Translations under genes and position numbers: made by a program
Notes under the pieces: model-generated
Database searches by the model: none
What the model was told of the DNA's origin: nothing
Seen by the model: the letters and a program-made list of their open reading frames with translations, nothing else
In this document: positions 33,428-43,053 of the stretch, one piece after another
Numbering within the stretch: the first letter of the stretch is position 1
How the letters are laid out: each line of letters begins with the position of its first letter
Assembly (NCBI RefSeq): GCF_004571025.1
Contig: NZ_SPQT01000001.1
Location: 124,001-188,000, forward strand
Source: Bradyrhizobium niftali
GTDB lineage: Bacteria; Pseudomonadota; Alphaproteobacteria; Rhizobiales; Xanthobacteraceae
Direction: 5' to 3'
Length of the DNA: 64,000 nucleotides

Positions 33428-34997
33428 GGCTGTTGTCCTCGAGGCCGGCTTTGCGAAGTCCGTCGAGGAAATGATCCCGGTCGACGGGGTCTCTATACCT
33501 GTTGGCGCGCGTCCGGGCGAGGTCGAGCGTGTTGCGGGGCGGAGCTCCGCCGTTCTCGCTCAATTCGAGACATCTCTCTCGAATGAATGCGCGCGCCTCG
33601 AAATTCGCTTCCGTCAGTCGATCGGTTTGCGCGTAGCATGCCGCAAGCAGCGCGTGCGACCAGCGGTCGCTCGATCGCGCTTCCCTGAGAACTTGGATCG
33701 CCTGTTCGTATTCGCGCGCGGAATAGAGCGCCAGCGCGTGGTACCAATGGTATATATTGGGTGGAAATGGATTTAGCCGTTTGGCCGATTTGATCCAGGC
33801 AAGCGCGTCCTGCCAGCGCCCCCAGTAGACCAGAATATTTGCAAAAGCGGCGGCGACATCGGCGTCGTTCGGATTGAGCGCCAGAGCGCGTTTGAAATGA
33901 GTTTCGGCCTCGTGATCGCGGTTTTGCAGGAAAAGAAGTTGTGCGAAGACGCCGTGCGACCAGGCGTCGTTCTCGTCAAGATCGAGGGCGATCTCGATCT
34001 CGCGGCGACCATCCTCCAGTGGAGGGGCGGCGGGTGATTCCAGAAACGCAGCGCAGACGATCGTCCAGGCTATATTGGCGCGAGCGCGCGCATAGGCTGG
34101 ATCGAGCCCCGCAGCCTTCCTGAAGTAGCCTTCCGCCTCGTCCATGCTCCTGACGGTCAATTGACGCCATTTCTCGTTTCCCAACAGGACGAGATCGTAG
34201 GCCGTGATGTTCGGGGTCGGCTTGCCTCTCGCGATCTCGCGGCCCGCGTCCTCGAGCCGGCCGGGCAGCGCCGCAACGATCTTGCCTACGATTTCGTCCT
34301 GGATGGCGAAGATGTCTTCGATCTCGCGGTCGTAGCGCTCCGTCCAAAGGGTGAAGCCGCTCGCGGCATCCAGAAGCTTGACGGTCACCCGTACGCGTTT
34401 CCCAATCCGGCGTGCGCTCCCTTCCACCACATATCGCACGCCGAGCTGGCGGCCGACCTCTCTGATGTCAGACGAGCTGGCCCGGTAAGCGAAGCTGGAA
34501 TGGCGGGCCACGACGAAAAGCGACCGGAAACGCGACAATTCCGCAATGACGTCTTCCGTGATCCCGTCGGAGAAGTAGTCCTGCGCGGAATCGCCGCTCA
34601 AGTTGGCAAACGGCAGCACGGCGATCGATGGCTTGTCGGAGCTTGCGGACGGGAGCCACGTTTGCCGGCTGTCATCGGGCAAGGTGGCGGCCGGCGGGCC
34701 GACATAGCGGTAACCGCGGCGCGGCAGCGTCTCGATCCAGGTGCTGCCGCCTTCGACGGCGGCAAACGTCCGGCGCAGAGCGGCGATCTGTACGGTCAGA
34801 TTGCTTTCCTCGATCGCCAGCCCCGGCCAGGCCGCCTCCATCAAGGCGTCCTTGGCAACCGGCTTGCCCGCTTTTTCCAGAAACAGCCGGAGCAGCGCGA
34901 CCGCCCGCCCTCCGAGAGCGACCGGCTCGGCTCCGCGAAACAGCGTGTCAGCGTCTGTCTCGAGACGAAACGGACCAAACTCGTAGATCGTCGCCAT
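33399..34997 (-). CDS. winged-helix (OmpR/PhoB-type) regulator with TPR repeats
   Basis: 532 residues. Residues 1-105 are an OmpR-type DNA-binding winged helix ([45 protein letters not shown]) with no receiver domain. Residues about 120-240 are the TolB/FlgO-like region common in CadC-type and adenylate-cyclase-type sensors ([43 protein letters not shown]). Several tetratricopeptide repeats follow ([50 protein letters not shown]). No membrane helix and no cyclase domain, so it should bind DNA and sense a partner protein in the cytoplasm. It diverges from the BBE-type flavoprotein and MFS genes and is likely their regulator. Its 3' end overlaps the acyl-CoA dehydrogenase gene by 29 bases on the opposite strand. 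Confidence 0.87.
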   Translation of the reverse strand: MATIYEFGPFRLETDADTLFRGAEPVALGGRAVALLRLFLEKAGKPVAKDALMEAAWPGLAIEESNLTVQIAALRRTFAAVEGGSTWIETLPRRGYRYVGPPAATLPDDSRQTWLPSASSDKPSIAVLPFANLSGDSAQDYFSDGITEDVIAELSRFRSLFVVARHSSFAYRASSSDIREVGRQLGVRYVVEGSARRIGKRVRVTVKLLDAASGFTLWTERYDREIEDIFAIQDEIVGKIVAALPGRLEDAGREIARGKPTPNITAYDLVLLGNEKWRQLTVRSMDEAEGYFRKAAGLDPAYARARANIAWTIVCAAFLESPAAPPLEDGRREIEIALDLDENDAWSHGVFAQLLFLQNRDHEAETHFKRALALNPNDADVAAAFANILVYWGRWQDALAWIKSAKRLNPFPPNIYHWYHALALYSAREYEQAIQVLREARSSDRWSHALLAACYAQTDRLTEANFEARAFIRERCLELSENGGAPPRNTLDLARTRANRYRDPVDRDHFLDGLRKAGLEDNSPTPPSPRPA

Positions 34998-35111
34998 GGC
35001 CTAGAGACACCATTTTCGGCGAAATTTGCAACTTTTTCCGATCGGATTCAGGAAGCGATCCGGCGCTCCGTGAGAAGATGGCCTGGGCATTCGTGGCGAG
35101 GAGCAAATCGG

Positions 35112-36503
35112 ATGGAGCAGCGGCAGCCATACGACGACGTGATGGGCAAATCGAACGCCGAACCGCGGTCCGCCCCGCAGCTACGGCTCAAGGGCAATGT
35201 GGTCCTCGCGGGGAGCGCCGGTTACGACGAGGCGCGCAAGGTCTGGAATGGCGCCATCGACAAGCGGCCGGCCATGATCGCCTATTGTGCCGGTGCCGAG
35301 GACGTCGCTCGCGCTGTCGCGTTCGCAAGATCTCGTGACATCTGCATCGCGGTCCGCAGCGGCGGCCACAATGTCGCCGGCCTGTCGGTCTGCGACGGCG
35401 GCATGGTCATCGACCTGTCGCAGATGAAGCAGATCGAGGTCGATCCGGTCCGCCGGATCGCCCGCGCGGAGGCCGGCCTCAATCTCGGCGAGTTCGACAG
35501 GGCGACACAGGAGCATGGCCTGGCGACCACCATGGGTGTCAACAGCGATACCGGTATCGCCGGGCTCACGCTTGGCGGCGGCTTTGGCAAGCTCGGACGC
35601 AAATACGGACTGACCTGCGACAACCTGATTGCCGCCGAAGTGGTGACAGCCGAGGGAAAGATCCTGAGGGCGAGTGCGACCGAACACCCTGATCTCTTCT
35701 GGGGCCTTCGGGGTGGCGGCGGCAATTTTGGCATCGTGACCGCATTCGAATATCGGCTTCATGCCATCGGCACCTCGCTGCTCGTCGCATCAGCACTGCA
35801 TCGATATGACGGGGCGCGCGAGGCCATGCGCTTCTACGATGAATTCGCCCGCCGCGCTCCTGACGAGGCGGATGTCGATGCGGCCCTGGTCACGCTGCCG
35901 TCCGGCGAACGGTTCTTCAGCATCACCGGATGCTATGTCGGCTCGCATCATGACGGTGAGCGAGCCCTTTCACCGATCGTCAGGTTCGGCTCGCCCGTCG
36001 AGACCCGCCTCGCAACTGTCCCTTATCTCGAGATTCAGTCGGGAGGCGATGCCCTGTTTCCGCGCGGACGGCGCTACTACTGGAAGGCGCAGTTCCTGCG
36101 CGAGATCGGTGCGGGCGCGATCGACGCGCTGCTCGACGCCTATGCGAAGGCGCCCAACACCTCGTCGTTGCTGGTTTTCCAGCACGTCGGCGGCGCAATC
36201 GCGCGGGTTCCAACGCCCGACTCGCCTTACGCAAACCGCGATGCGGCGTTCGACTGCTTTCCGGTCGCGATCTGGGACGATCCGGCCGACGACGACGCCA
36301 ACACGCGTTGGGCGCGCGAGCTGTGGAGCGCCGTCAGGCCCTATTCGACCGGCGGCGTCTACGCCAACAATCTCGGTGAGGAGGGCGAGGATCGTGTCCG
36401 GGACGCCTATGGCGAGAACTATGCGCGGTTGGCCGCGCTCAAAACCAGATATGATCCGACCAATCTCTTCCGTCTGAATCAGAATATCCGGCCGGCGACA
36501 TAG
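35112..36503 (+). CDS. FAD-binding oxidoreductase, BBE/PCMH type
   Basis: 463 residues from ATG 35112 with GAGGAG 9 bases upstream. It has a PCMH-type FAD domain with His86 in RSGGHNVAG (usual site of 8-alpha-histidyl FAD linkage) and GIAGLTLGGGFGKLGRKYGL. The Cys used for the second covalent bond in bicovalent berberine-bridge enzymes is absent (GVNSDTGIAG), so a mono-covalent flavin is expected. The C-terminal BBE motif is ENYARLAALKTRYDPTNLFRLNQNI. It should oxidise an alcohol, sugar or alkaloid-like substrate with O2. The MFS gene follows 24 bases downstream and the TPR regulator diverges, which suggests a small inducible unit. Confidence 0.9.
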   Translation: MEQRQPYDDVMGKSNAEPRSAPQLRLKGNVVLAGSAGYDEARKVWNGAIDKRPAMIAYCAGAEDVARAVAFARSRDICIAVRSGGHNVAGLSVCDGGMVIDLSQMKQIEVDPVRRIARAEAGLNLGEFDRATQEHGLATTMGVNSDTGIAGLTLGGGFGKLGRKYGLTCDNLIAAEVVTAEGKILRASATEHPDLFWGLRGGGGNFGIVTAFEYRLHAIGTSLLVASALHRYDGAREAMRFYDEFARRAPDEADVDAALVTLPSGERFFSITGCYVGSHHDGERALSPIVRFGSPVETRLATVPYLEIQSGGDALFPRGRRYYWKAQFLREIGAGAIDALLDAYAKAPNTSSLLVFQHVGGAIARVPTPDSPYANRDAAFDCFPVAIWDDPADDDANTRWARELWSAVRPYSTGGVYANNLGEEGEDRVRDAYGENYARLAALKTRYDPTNLFRLNQNIRPAT

Positions 36504-36527
36504 TTCACGGCATCGGGGAAGATCCAA

Positions 36528-37676
36528 ATGCGAAGCCGCTGGACCATTCTTGCCGCCCTGTTCGTGGCGCGTGCCGCCATTGCTTTCCAGTTTCAGAGCA
36601 TTGCGGCGGTCGCGCCGCAGCTCAGCCAGAGCCTGGGCGCGAGTCTGGCCGATATCGGCGTCCTGATCGGGCTATATTTTGCGCCGGGCGCTGCGCTCGC
36701 GCTGCCCGGCGGCGCGATCGGCCGCCGCTATGGCGACAAGGTGACGGTCCTTGCCGGGCTCCTGCTGATGCTGGCAGGCGAACTCCTGATGACCACGTCA
36801 TCGTCATGGAGCACGCAGATCGCGGGCCGGCTGACGGCCGGCATCGGCGGCGTTCTCCTGAACGTTCTGATGACCAAGATGGTCGCGGACTGGTTTTCCG
36901 GTCGGGAAATCGCCACCGCGATGGCCATCTTCATCAACTCATGGCCGGCTGGTATCGCAGTTGCCCTCATGCTGTTGCCGGCAGTCGGAGCCACGTTCGG
37001 GCTCCATGCCGTCAATCTCGCCGTCGCAGGGGTGATCCTGATCGGCCTATGCCTCATCGCTTCGCTCTATCGCGCGCCAGATGCGACCGCCGCGGTTGAA
37101 GGCGAGCGCGTCAGCCTGACCGCCGACACGATCCGCGCCGTGATTGCCGCCGGCCTGATCTGGTGCCTCTACAACATCGGTTTCGCGATGATCTTCAGTT
37201 TCGGCCCGTCGATGCTCGTCGAGCATGGCTGGTCGGGTGCAGCAGCCGGATCAACCATCAGTATCGTGCTCTGGCTCGCCGCCCTTTCGGTTCCGTTCGG
37301 CGGCTTCCTCGCCGATCGGACCAAGCGCGGCGATGCCATCCTCGTGACGGGCTGCATCTCGTTCGCCCTGCTGACACTTCTCCTGTCGCGGAGCAGCACG
37401 GTGATTCCCACCGTCGTCGCACTTGGAATCGTCTGTGGCCTGCCCGCCGGTGCGATCATGAGCTTGCCTGCGCGTGTGCTTGATCAGAAGATGCGGCCGA
37501 TCGGAATGGGACTGTTCTACACCGTCTACTACGCCGGCATGCTGGCGGGACCTGCGATCGGAGGAAGGCTCTCCACGTCGGCCGGCTCGGCGCGCGCCGC
37601 GCTCGACTTCGGCGCCGTCGTGCTCCTGGCCTGTCCGGTTGTCCTCTGGCTGTTCCGCCGTATCGTTGCCCGCTGA
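36528..37676 (+). CDS. major facilitator superfamily transporter
   Basis: 382 residues with about twelve hydrophobic helices; slightly short for the family. The MFS signature between helices 2 and 3 reads GGAIGRRYGDKV, and LADRTKRGDA is the equivalent loop in the second half. Helix 1 is TILAALFVARAAIAFQFQSIAAVAPQL and resembles the cyanate/nitrate-type (CynX-like) subfamily. RBS GGGAAG precedes. It sits 24 bases after the BBE-type oxidase gene and probably moves that enzyme's substrate or product. Direction and ligand are not predictable. Confidence 0.88.
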   Translation: MRSRWTILAALFVARAAIAFQFQSIAAVAPQLSQSLGASLADIGVLIGLYFAPGAALALPGGAIGRRYGDKVTVLAGLLLMLAGELLMTTSSSWSTQIAGRLTAGIGGVLLNVLMTKMVADWFSGREIATAMAIFINSWPAGIAVALMLLPAVGATFGLHAVNLAVAGVILIGLCLIASLYRAPDATAAVEGERVSLTADTIRAVIAAGLIWCLYNIGFAMIFSFGPSMLVEHGWSGAAAGSTISIVLWLAALSVPFGGFLADRTKRGDAILVTGCISFALLTLLLSRSSTVIPTVVALGIVCGLPAGAIMSLPARVLDQKMRPIGMGLFYTVYYAGMLAGPAIGGRLSTSAGSARAALDFGAVVLLACPVVLWLFRRIVAR

Positions 37677-37880
37677 CCGCTTGTCCGTCCGCATCGCCGC
37701 CATGACGACATCATGCCGGTGTTTTGCCCGACGAATCAAATCGACTTCGTAAAATCCGCAAGGTGTGGCGCTGTCGGCCAGGCTATTGAAAAGACTGTCC
37801 CCGGCTACTGTGCATGGGGTTGTTTTCGCGTTTTTGACTGGGGTGGGCCCGCCGCCGTCTTCACGGCAGCGACACCGCTG

Positions 37881-39611
37881 CTATCCCGCCTTGGCGGCGC
37901 GGGCATCCGACCGCAAGTTCTGGAAGAACTTCTCCACCTCGCGCGACAACGTCTCGGCGGTCGCCGTCAGGCTGCTCGCCGCCGTCAGCACGGAGGATGC
38001 CGCCGTATCGGTCTCGCCGATGGCGTCGCGCAGCGATGTGATGTTGGCGACCAGCGTCTCGTTGCCCTGGGCAGCCGATTGCGCGTTGGAGGAGATCTCG
38101 CGCGTGGCCTGGTCCTGCTGGCCGACGGCGCCGGCAATCGCCGAGGTGACCTCGTTGATCTCGCGCACCGCGCCGCCGATCTCGCGCACGGCGTCGACCG
38201 CGTTGCGGGTGGAGGCCTGGATCATGGAGACGTTCTCGCCGATCTCGGCGGTGGCCTTGGCGGTCTGGCCTGCGAGCGCCTTCACTTCATGCGCGACGAC
38301 GGCAAAGCCGCGGCCGGCATCGCCGGCGCGCGCGGCCTCGATGGTGGCGTTGAGCGCGAGCAGGTTGGTCTGCTCGGCGATCGCCTGGATCAGGTTGAGC
38401 ACGCCGTCGATGCGCTGGGTGGCAGCCGCAAGGCTCTCGATCTCGGAGATCGATTTCTCGGTGCGCTGGCCGGTCTGCTCGACCGCACCGGCGCTCTGCC
38501 GGACCTGCCGGCCGATCTCTTCGACGGAGGCCGACAGCTCCTCGGCGGCGCCTGCGACCGCCGTGACGTTGTGCGAGGCCTGCTCGCTGGCGTTTGCCGC
38601 CATCCCGGCGCGGTTGCTCGCATCCGCGGTGACGCGCGTGATGGTCTGCGCGGTCTCGCGCATGACAGAGGCGTTGTCGCTGAGGCCGCGCATGATCGCG
38701 CCGATCGCGTCGCGAAACTCCTCGACGGATTGCTCGATATGGCGGGCGCGCTGCTCGCGCGCGGCGGAATCCTGCGAGACCTGCGATGCGAGTTTGCGGT
38801 TGCGCCCCATCGCGTCCTGGAAGATCTGGATCGCGCGGGCCAGCCCGCCGATCTCGTCGGCGCGGTGGCCGTACGGCACCACGACGTTCTCGGCGCCATC
38901 GGCGACCTGCTTGATGGTGGCGGTGATCGAGGCGAGCGGCCGGGCGATCGAGCGGGCGATGATGACGATGCCGATCACGACGAGCGCCAGTGCCACACCG
39001 GCAAGGCAGGTCAGGAGGAAGGACAGGGTGCGGTTGGTCTCGGTCTGCTGGGCGATCTGCTTGGCGCGCTCGGCATAGACCTTGGACAGCGCCTCGAGAT
39101 CCTTGTTCAGCGCCGAGCGCACGGCGCGGTTGGCGTCGTTGTCGCCCCATTCGCGGCCCGCGGCCGCATTGATCTCGATGCCGCGGCGTACCAGCTCCTT
39201 ACGGAACTCGACGAACTGCTCGATGCGCTTCCTGAAGGTGGCGAACTGCTCGGCATCGTCGTCCCTGACGATGGTTTCCCAGCGCTTCACGACGTCGAGG
39301 ATCTGCGCGTTGAACTTGAGCAGGCCCTCGCCGTATTTCTTCACGACGGCAGGCTCCGTCGACATGTAGACGCCGCGCGATTCCATCACCACCGCGTAGA
39401 CCAGCGAGTTGACGCGCTCGACGTTCAGCGCGGCCGCATTCGCCGTCTCGATCGCGCTGGTCAGGTCGGCACTGCGGCGGCTGTTGTAGTCGGACAGCAT
39501 CGCGATCGCCGCCGTGAGCAGCGCGAACAGCGCGAAGATCGCATAGAGCTTGGTTGCAAGCGTGAAGCGGCCGGCGAGGCCGGCGGCATTCCCAGATTGG
39601 TCGATGGTCAT
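37881..39611 (-). CDS. methyl-accepting chemotaxis protein
   Basis: 576 residues from ATG 39611. TM1 lies at about 19-40 ([19 protein letters not shown]). A roughly 150-residue helical periplasmic sensor follows ([23 protein letters not shown], typical of the small four-helix HBM/MCP-type family). TM2 ([22 protein letters not shown]) comes next, then HAMP ([21 protein letters not shown]). The cytoplasmic signalling hairpin tip is [20 protein letters not shown]. The methylation and flanking coiled coils are present, but no CheR-tethering pentapeptide is seen (C-terminus [11 protein letters not shown]). It signals to CheA/CheW, and its ligand is unknown. It diverges from eutB, so a link with ethanolamine sensing is possible but unsupported. 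Confidence 0.92.
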   Translation of the reverse strand: MTIDQSGNAAGLAGRFTLATKLYAIFALFALLTAAIAMLSDYNSRRSADLTSAIETANAAALNVERVNSLVYAVVMESRGVYMSTEPAVVKKYGEGLLKFNAQILDVVKRWETIVRDDDAEQFATFRKRIEQFVEFRKELVRRGIEINAAAGREWGDNDANRAVRSALNKDLEALSKVYAERAKQIAQQTETNRTLSFLLTCLAGVALALVVIGIVIIARSIARPLASITATIKQVADGAENVVVPYGHRADEIGGLARAIQIFQDAMGRNRKLASQVSQDSAAREQRARHIEQSVEEFRDAIGAIMRGLSDNASVMRETAQTITRVTADASNRAGMAANASEQASHNVTAVAGAAEELSASVEEIGRQVRQSAGAVEQTGQRTEKSISEIESLAAATQRIDGVLNLIQAIAEQTNLLALNATIEAARAGDAGRGFAVVAHEVKALAGQTAKATAEIGENVSMIQASTRNAVDAVREIGGAVREINEVTSAIAGAVGQQDQATREISSNAQSAAQGNETLVANITSLRDAIGETDTAASSVLTAASSLTATAETLSREVEKFFQNLRSDARAAKAG

Positions 39612-39925
39612 GGTTTTCAGGGGCCCGAATGGCCTGAAGCGGCCGGTGAGCGCGGTTGTGTAGAATCTATGCAAAACTATGCGGAACGAAGATGGACGCG
39701 GCGTTAACGCCCGGCGCGGGAGCGCTTGCTCCGGATTGAAGGAATGTGAGATATCTCAGTGATTTGGAGCGGCCTTGTCGGTTTCCGGCAGATCGGCCCG
39801 GGGATCGCCCGGCATGCCCGAAACATCGGCGTGCGCGCCGGCCGCCAGGCGCGTATTCCTGACGCCGGGCCGCCCTTGAGATCGGTCTGGAGTCGGCCGT
39901 TGGCCGACGAACCCCGGAGGGGACC
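39612..39925. other. 314-bp divergent intergenic region between chemoreceptor and eutB
   Basis: This is the likely promoter region for both divergent genes. I looked for a cobalamin riboswitch, because EutB is a B12 enzyme, and found no B12-box-like sequence. A GGAGGGG site at 39916-39922 decides the TTG start of eutB. A 62-codon minus-strand frame within it has no recognised features. Confidence 0.45.
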
Positions 39926-41308
39926 TTGGTCTACCGCCATACAATCGACGCCACGACCTATGCCTTCCCGGATCTGCGCGACCTGCTCGCCAAGGCGACG
40001 CCGCCGCGCTCCGGCGACCGGCTGGCCGGAATTGCCGCTGCCAGCGCCGAGCAGATGATCGCGGCGCGGATGGCGCTCGCGGATGTCCCGCTCGGTCAAT
40101 TCCTGCAGGAAGCCCTCATCCCCTACGAGACCGACGAGGTCACCCGCCTCGTCATCGACAGCCATGACGCAAGGGCCTTTGCGCCGGTGGCTGCGCTCAC
40201 GGTTGGCGCCTTCCGCGACTGGCTGCTGTCGGACGCAGCGACGCCCGAGATCCTGCGCAAGCTCGCCCCCGGCATCACACCGGAAATGGCGGCCGCGGTC
40301 TCGAAACTGATGCGCAACCAGGACTTGATCCTGGCGGCGCGGAAATGCGAGGTCACCACCGCCTTCCGCAACACCATCGGGCTGAAGGGGCGGATGAGCA
40401 CGCGGCTCCAGCCCAACCATCCGTTCGACGACGCCAGGGGCATCACCGCCTCGATCCTCGACGGCATCCTGCTCGGTGCCGGCGATGCCTGCATCGGCAT
40501 CAATCCCGCCAGCGACGATCCGGCCGTCATCGCCCAATTGCTGCGGCTGCTCGACGAGATCATCGCGCGGCTGAAGATCCCGACGCAAGGCTGCGTGCTG
40601 ACCCATGTCACGACGACGCTGTCGCTGATCGGGCAGGGCGTGCCGGTCGACCTGGTCTTCCAGTCGGTCGCCGGCACCGAGGCCGCCAATCGCAGCTTCG
40701 GCATCGACCTCGCCTTGCTCCGGGAAGCGCAGGAGGCCGGGCTGGCGCAACGGCGCGGCACGGTCGGGCAGAACGTGATGTATTTCGAGACCGGCCAGGG
40801 CTCCGCGCTGTCCGCCAATGCCCATCACGGCGTCGACCAGCAGACCTGCGAGGCGCGCGCCTATGCGGTCGCGCGCGCCTATGCCCCGCTCCTGGTTAAC
40901 AGCGTGGTCGGCTTCATCGGCCCGGAATATCTCTACGACGGCAAGGAAATCATCCGCGCCGGGCTGGAGGATCACTTTTGCGGCAAGCTGCTCGGCCTGC
41001 CGCTCGGCATCGACATCTGCTATACCAACCACGCCGAGGCGGACCAGGACGACATGGATAATCTCCTGACGCTGCTGGCGGCCGCCGGCGTCACCTTCAT
41101 CATGGGTGTCCCCGGGGCCGACGACGTCATGCTGAACTACCAGTCGACGTCTTTTCACGACGCGCTCTACGTCCGCGACGTCTTCGGCCTGCGCCGCGCG
41201 CCGGAATTCGACGACTGGCTGGTGCAGTCGGGGATCGCGGGCGCCGATTTCCGTCTTGCCGGCGACGCAGGCCTGCTTCCCGATTTTGCCTCGCGGCTGA
41301 TCGCGTGA
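39926..41308 (+). CDS. eutB: ethanolamine ammonia-lyase large subunit
   Basis: 460 residues from TTG 39926, which follows GGAGGGG by a few bases. It is a B12-dependent TIM-barrel large chain: VYRHTIDATTYAFPDLRDLLAKATPPRSGD, VTTAFRNTIGLKGRMSTRLQPNHP, DDARGITASILDGILLGAGDACIGINPASD and GQGSALSANAHHGVDQQTCEARAYA are EutB hallmarks. Length is like E. coli EutB (453). With EutC it converts ethanolamine to acetaldehyde and ammonia using adenosylcobalamin. No shell proteins or eutA reactivase are present, so it is a minimal, non-compartment system. Unusually, the small-subunit gene is separated from it by the hopanoid methylase hpnP. Confidence 0.95.
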   Translation: MVYRHTIDATTYAFPDLRDLLAKATPPRSGDRLAGIAAASAEQMIAARMALADVPLGQFLQEALIPYETDEVTRLVIDSHDARAFAPVAALTVGAFRDWLLSDAATPEILRKLAPGITPEMAAAVSKLMRNQDLILAARKCEVTTAFRNTIGLKGRMSTRLQPNHPFDDARGITASILDGILLGAGDACIGINPASDDPAVIAQLLRLLDEIIARLKIPTQGCVLTHVTTTLSLIGQGVPVDLVFQSVAGTEAANRSFGIDLALLREAQEAGLAQRRGTVGQNVMYFETGQGSALSANAHHGVDQQTCEARAYAVARAYAPLLVNSVVGFIGPEYLYDGKEIIRAGLEDHFCGKLLGLPLGIDICYTNHAEADQDDMDNLLTLLAAAGVTFIMGVPGADDVMLNYQSTSFHDALYVRDVFGLRRAPEFDDWLVQSGIAGADFRLAGDAGLLPDFASRLIA

Positions 41309-41353
41309 CGCGGCGGGAGCACCCGGCGGCTTGAGGAAACCATTGGTCCCTCT

Positions 41354-41390
41354 CGGAATTAAGCTCATGCCACAATATTGAGAAATTCCG
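41354..41390. promoter_or_regulatory. inverted repeat CGGAATT...AATTCCG upstream of hpnP
   Basis: Arms 41354-41360 and 41384-41390 are exact complements across a 23-base AT-richer centre. It lies about 70-107 bases upstream of the hpnP start in the eutB-hpnP gap. It could be a regulator site. I do not see a clear EcfG-type GGAAC/GTT promoter, which has been reported for hpnP in Rhodopseudomonas. Confidence 0.4.
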
Positions 41391-41460
41391 GCGACAGCAT
41401 TACGGTGTGTGTCTGGCTGGCAATTTCCGCAGCTATGTCGAGCGTGGCGGGGGAGCTTTG

Positions 41461-43047
41461 ATGCGAGCTGAAAGTAACGGTACGGCCCGGCGGATTCTGT
41501 GCGTGTTTCCGCGGTACACCTCGTCGTTCGGAACGTTCGAACACTCCTACCCGCTAACAGACGGCGTCCGCGCCTTCATGCCGCCCCAGGGGCTTTTGCT
41601 GCTCGCGGCCTATCTGCCCGAGGAGTGGCAGGTCAAATTCGTCGATGAGAATCTCCGTCGCGCGACCAAGGAAGAGTTCGCGTGGGCGGAGGCGGTCTTC
41701 GTCAGCGGCATGCACATCCAGCGCCAGCAGATGAACGACATCTGCCGCCGCGCCCATGAATTCGATCTCCCGGTCGCGCTCGGCGGTCCCTCCGTCAGCG
41801 CCTGCCCGGACTACTACCCGTCGTTCGACTATCTGCATGTCGGCGAGCTCGGTGACGCCACCAACCAGCTGATCGAGATCTTGGCGCGCGACACGTCGCG
41901 TCCCGGGGCACAGGTGGTGCTCACCACCAAGGACCGCGTGCCGATGACGGAATTTCCGATCCCGGCCTACGAACTCGCCGACGTGAAGAAATACTTTCTC
42001 GGCAGCATCCAATATTCCAGCGGTTGCCCCTATCAGTGCGAGTTCTGCGATATCCCCGGTCTCTACGGTCGCAATCCGCGCCTCAAGTCGCCGGAGCAGA
42101 TCATCGCGGAGCTCGACCGTCTGCGCGAATGCGGCATGACCGACACGGTCTATTTCGTCGACGATAATTTCATCGGCAACCGCAAGGCGGCGATGGACCT
42201 GCTGCCGCATCTGATCGAATGGCAGAAGCGGACCGGCTATGTGGTGCGGCTCGCCTGCGAGGCGACGCTCAACATCGCCAAGCGGCCAGAGATCCTTGAG
42301 AAGATGCGCGAGGCCTATTTCATCACCATCTTCTGCGGCATCGAGACGCCCGATCCCGACGCGCTGAAGGCGATGCACAAGGACCACAACATGATGGTCC
42401 CGATCCTCGAGGGCGTGCAGACGATCAACTCCTACGGCATGGAGGTCGTGTCCGGCATCATCATGGGGCTCGACACCGACAAGCCGAACACCTCGGAGGC
42501 GTTGCTGGCCTTCGTCGAGGAGTCCCGGATTCCGCTGCTCACCATCAACCTGCTCCAGGCGCTGCCGAAGACGCCGTTGTGGGACCGTCTGGAGCGCGAG
42601 GGGCGCCTGATCGAAGACGACGGCCGCGATTCGAATGTCGACTTCCTGCTGCCCTATGACGACGTCGTCGCGTCCTGGAAGCACGCCATGGGCGTCGCCT
42701 ACGAGCCCGAGAAGGTCTACGCGCGCTTCCAGTATCAATGCGACAACGTCTATGTGCACCGCCTGAAGATGCCGACGCCGGACGAGATGAAGACCTGGCC
42801 CAACATCCGGCGCGGTCTCGTCATGCTGCGCAACATCTTCTGGAAGGTCGGTGTGCTCGGCGACTACAAGCGCGTGTTCTGGAAGTTCGCGCTGGGCCGC
42901 ATCAAGCGCGGCGACCTCGAAGGGCTGATCGGGTGCACCTTGATCGCGCACCATCTCATCACCTTTGCGCGCGCGGCCTCCAGCGGCAAGCAGAACGCCT
43001 CGAACTATTCGCTGCGGCTGCGCGAGGCCTCCGTTCCCGCCGAATGA
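41461..43047 (+). CDS. hpnP: hopanoid C-2 methylase HpnP (B12-binding radical SAM)
   Basis: 528 residues from ATG 41461 with GGGGGAG just before; a GTG 54 bases upstream gives a less conserved start. The N-terminal B12-binding-like domain (about 10-145; RILCVFPRYTSSFGTFEHSY) is followed by a radical SAM core with Cys189, Cys193 and Cys196 (GCPYQCEFCDIPGLYGRNP). Then come CGIETPDPDALKAMHKDHN and a C-terminal region. It methylates carbon 2 of the hopanoid A ring using SAM and cobalamin at the membrane. 2-Methylhopanoids are associated with stress tolerance and with plant-associated lifestyles. Here the gene sits between eutB and eutC, 6 bases before eutC. Confidence 0.93.
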   Translation: MRAESNGTARRILCVFPRYTSSFGTFEHSYPLTDGVRAFMPPQGLLLLAAYLPEEWQVKFVDENLRRATKEEFAWAEAVFVSGMHIQRQQMNDICRRAHEFDLPVALGGPSVSACPDYYPSFDYLHVGELGDATNQLIEILARDTSRPGAQVVLTTKDRVPMTEFPIPAYELADVKKYFLGSIQYSSGCPYQCEFCDIPGLYGRNPRLKSPEQIIAELDRLRECGMTDTVYFVDDNFIGNRKAAMDLLPHLIEWQKRTGYVVRLACEATLNIAKRPEILEKMREAYFITIFCGIETPDPDALKAMHKDHNMMVPILEGVQTINSYGMEVVSGIIMGLDTDKPNTSEALLAFVEESRIPLLTINLLQALPKTPLWDRLEREGRLIEDDGRDSNVDFLLPYDDVVASWKHAMGVAYEPEKVYARFQYQCDNVYVHRLKMPTPDEMKTWPNIRRGLVMLRNIFWKVGVLGDYKRVFWKFALGRIKRGDLEGLIGCTLIAHHLITFARAASSGKQNASNYSLRLREASVPAE

Positions 43048-43053
43048 CGCGAC

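Noticed and set aside
39612..39925. Cobalamin riboswitch upstream of eutB
   Set aside because: I looked for a B12 box and its helices and did not find them. A covariance-model search of this region would settle it.
39756..39944. A 62-codon minus-strand frame between the chemoreceptor gene and eutB
   Set aside because: No start signal, no recognised sequence, and it overlaps the eutB ribosome site.
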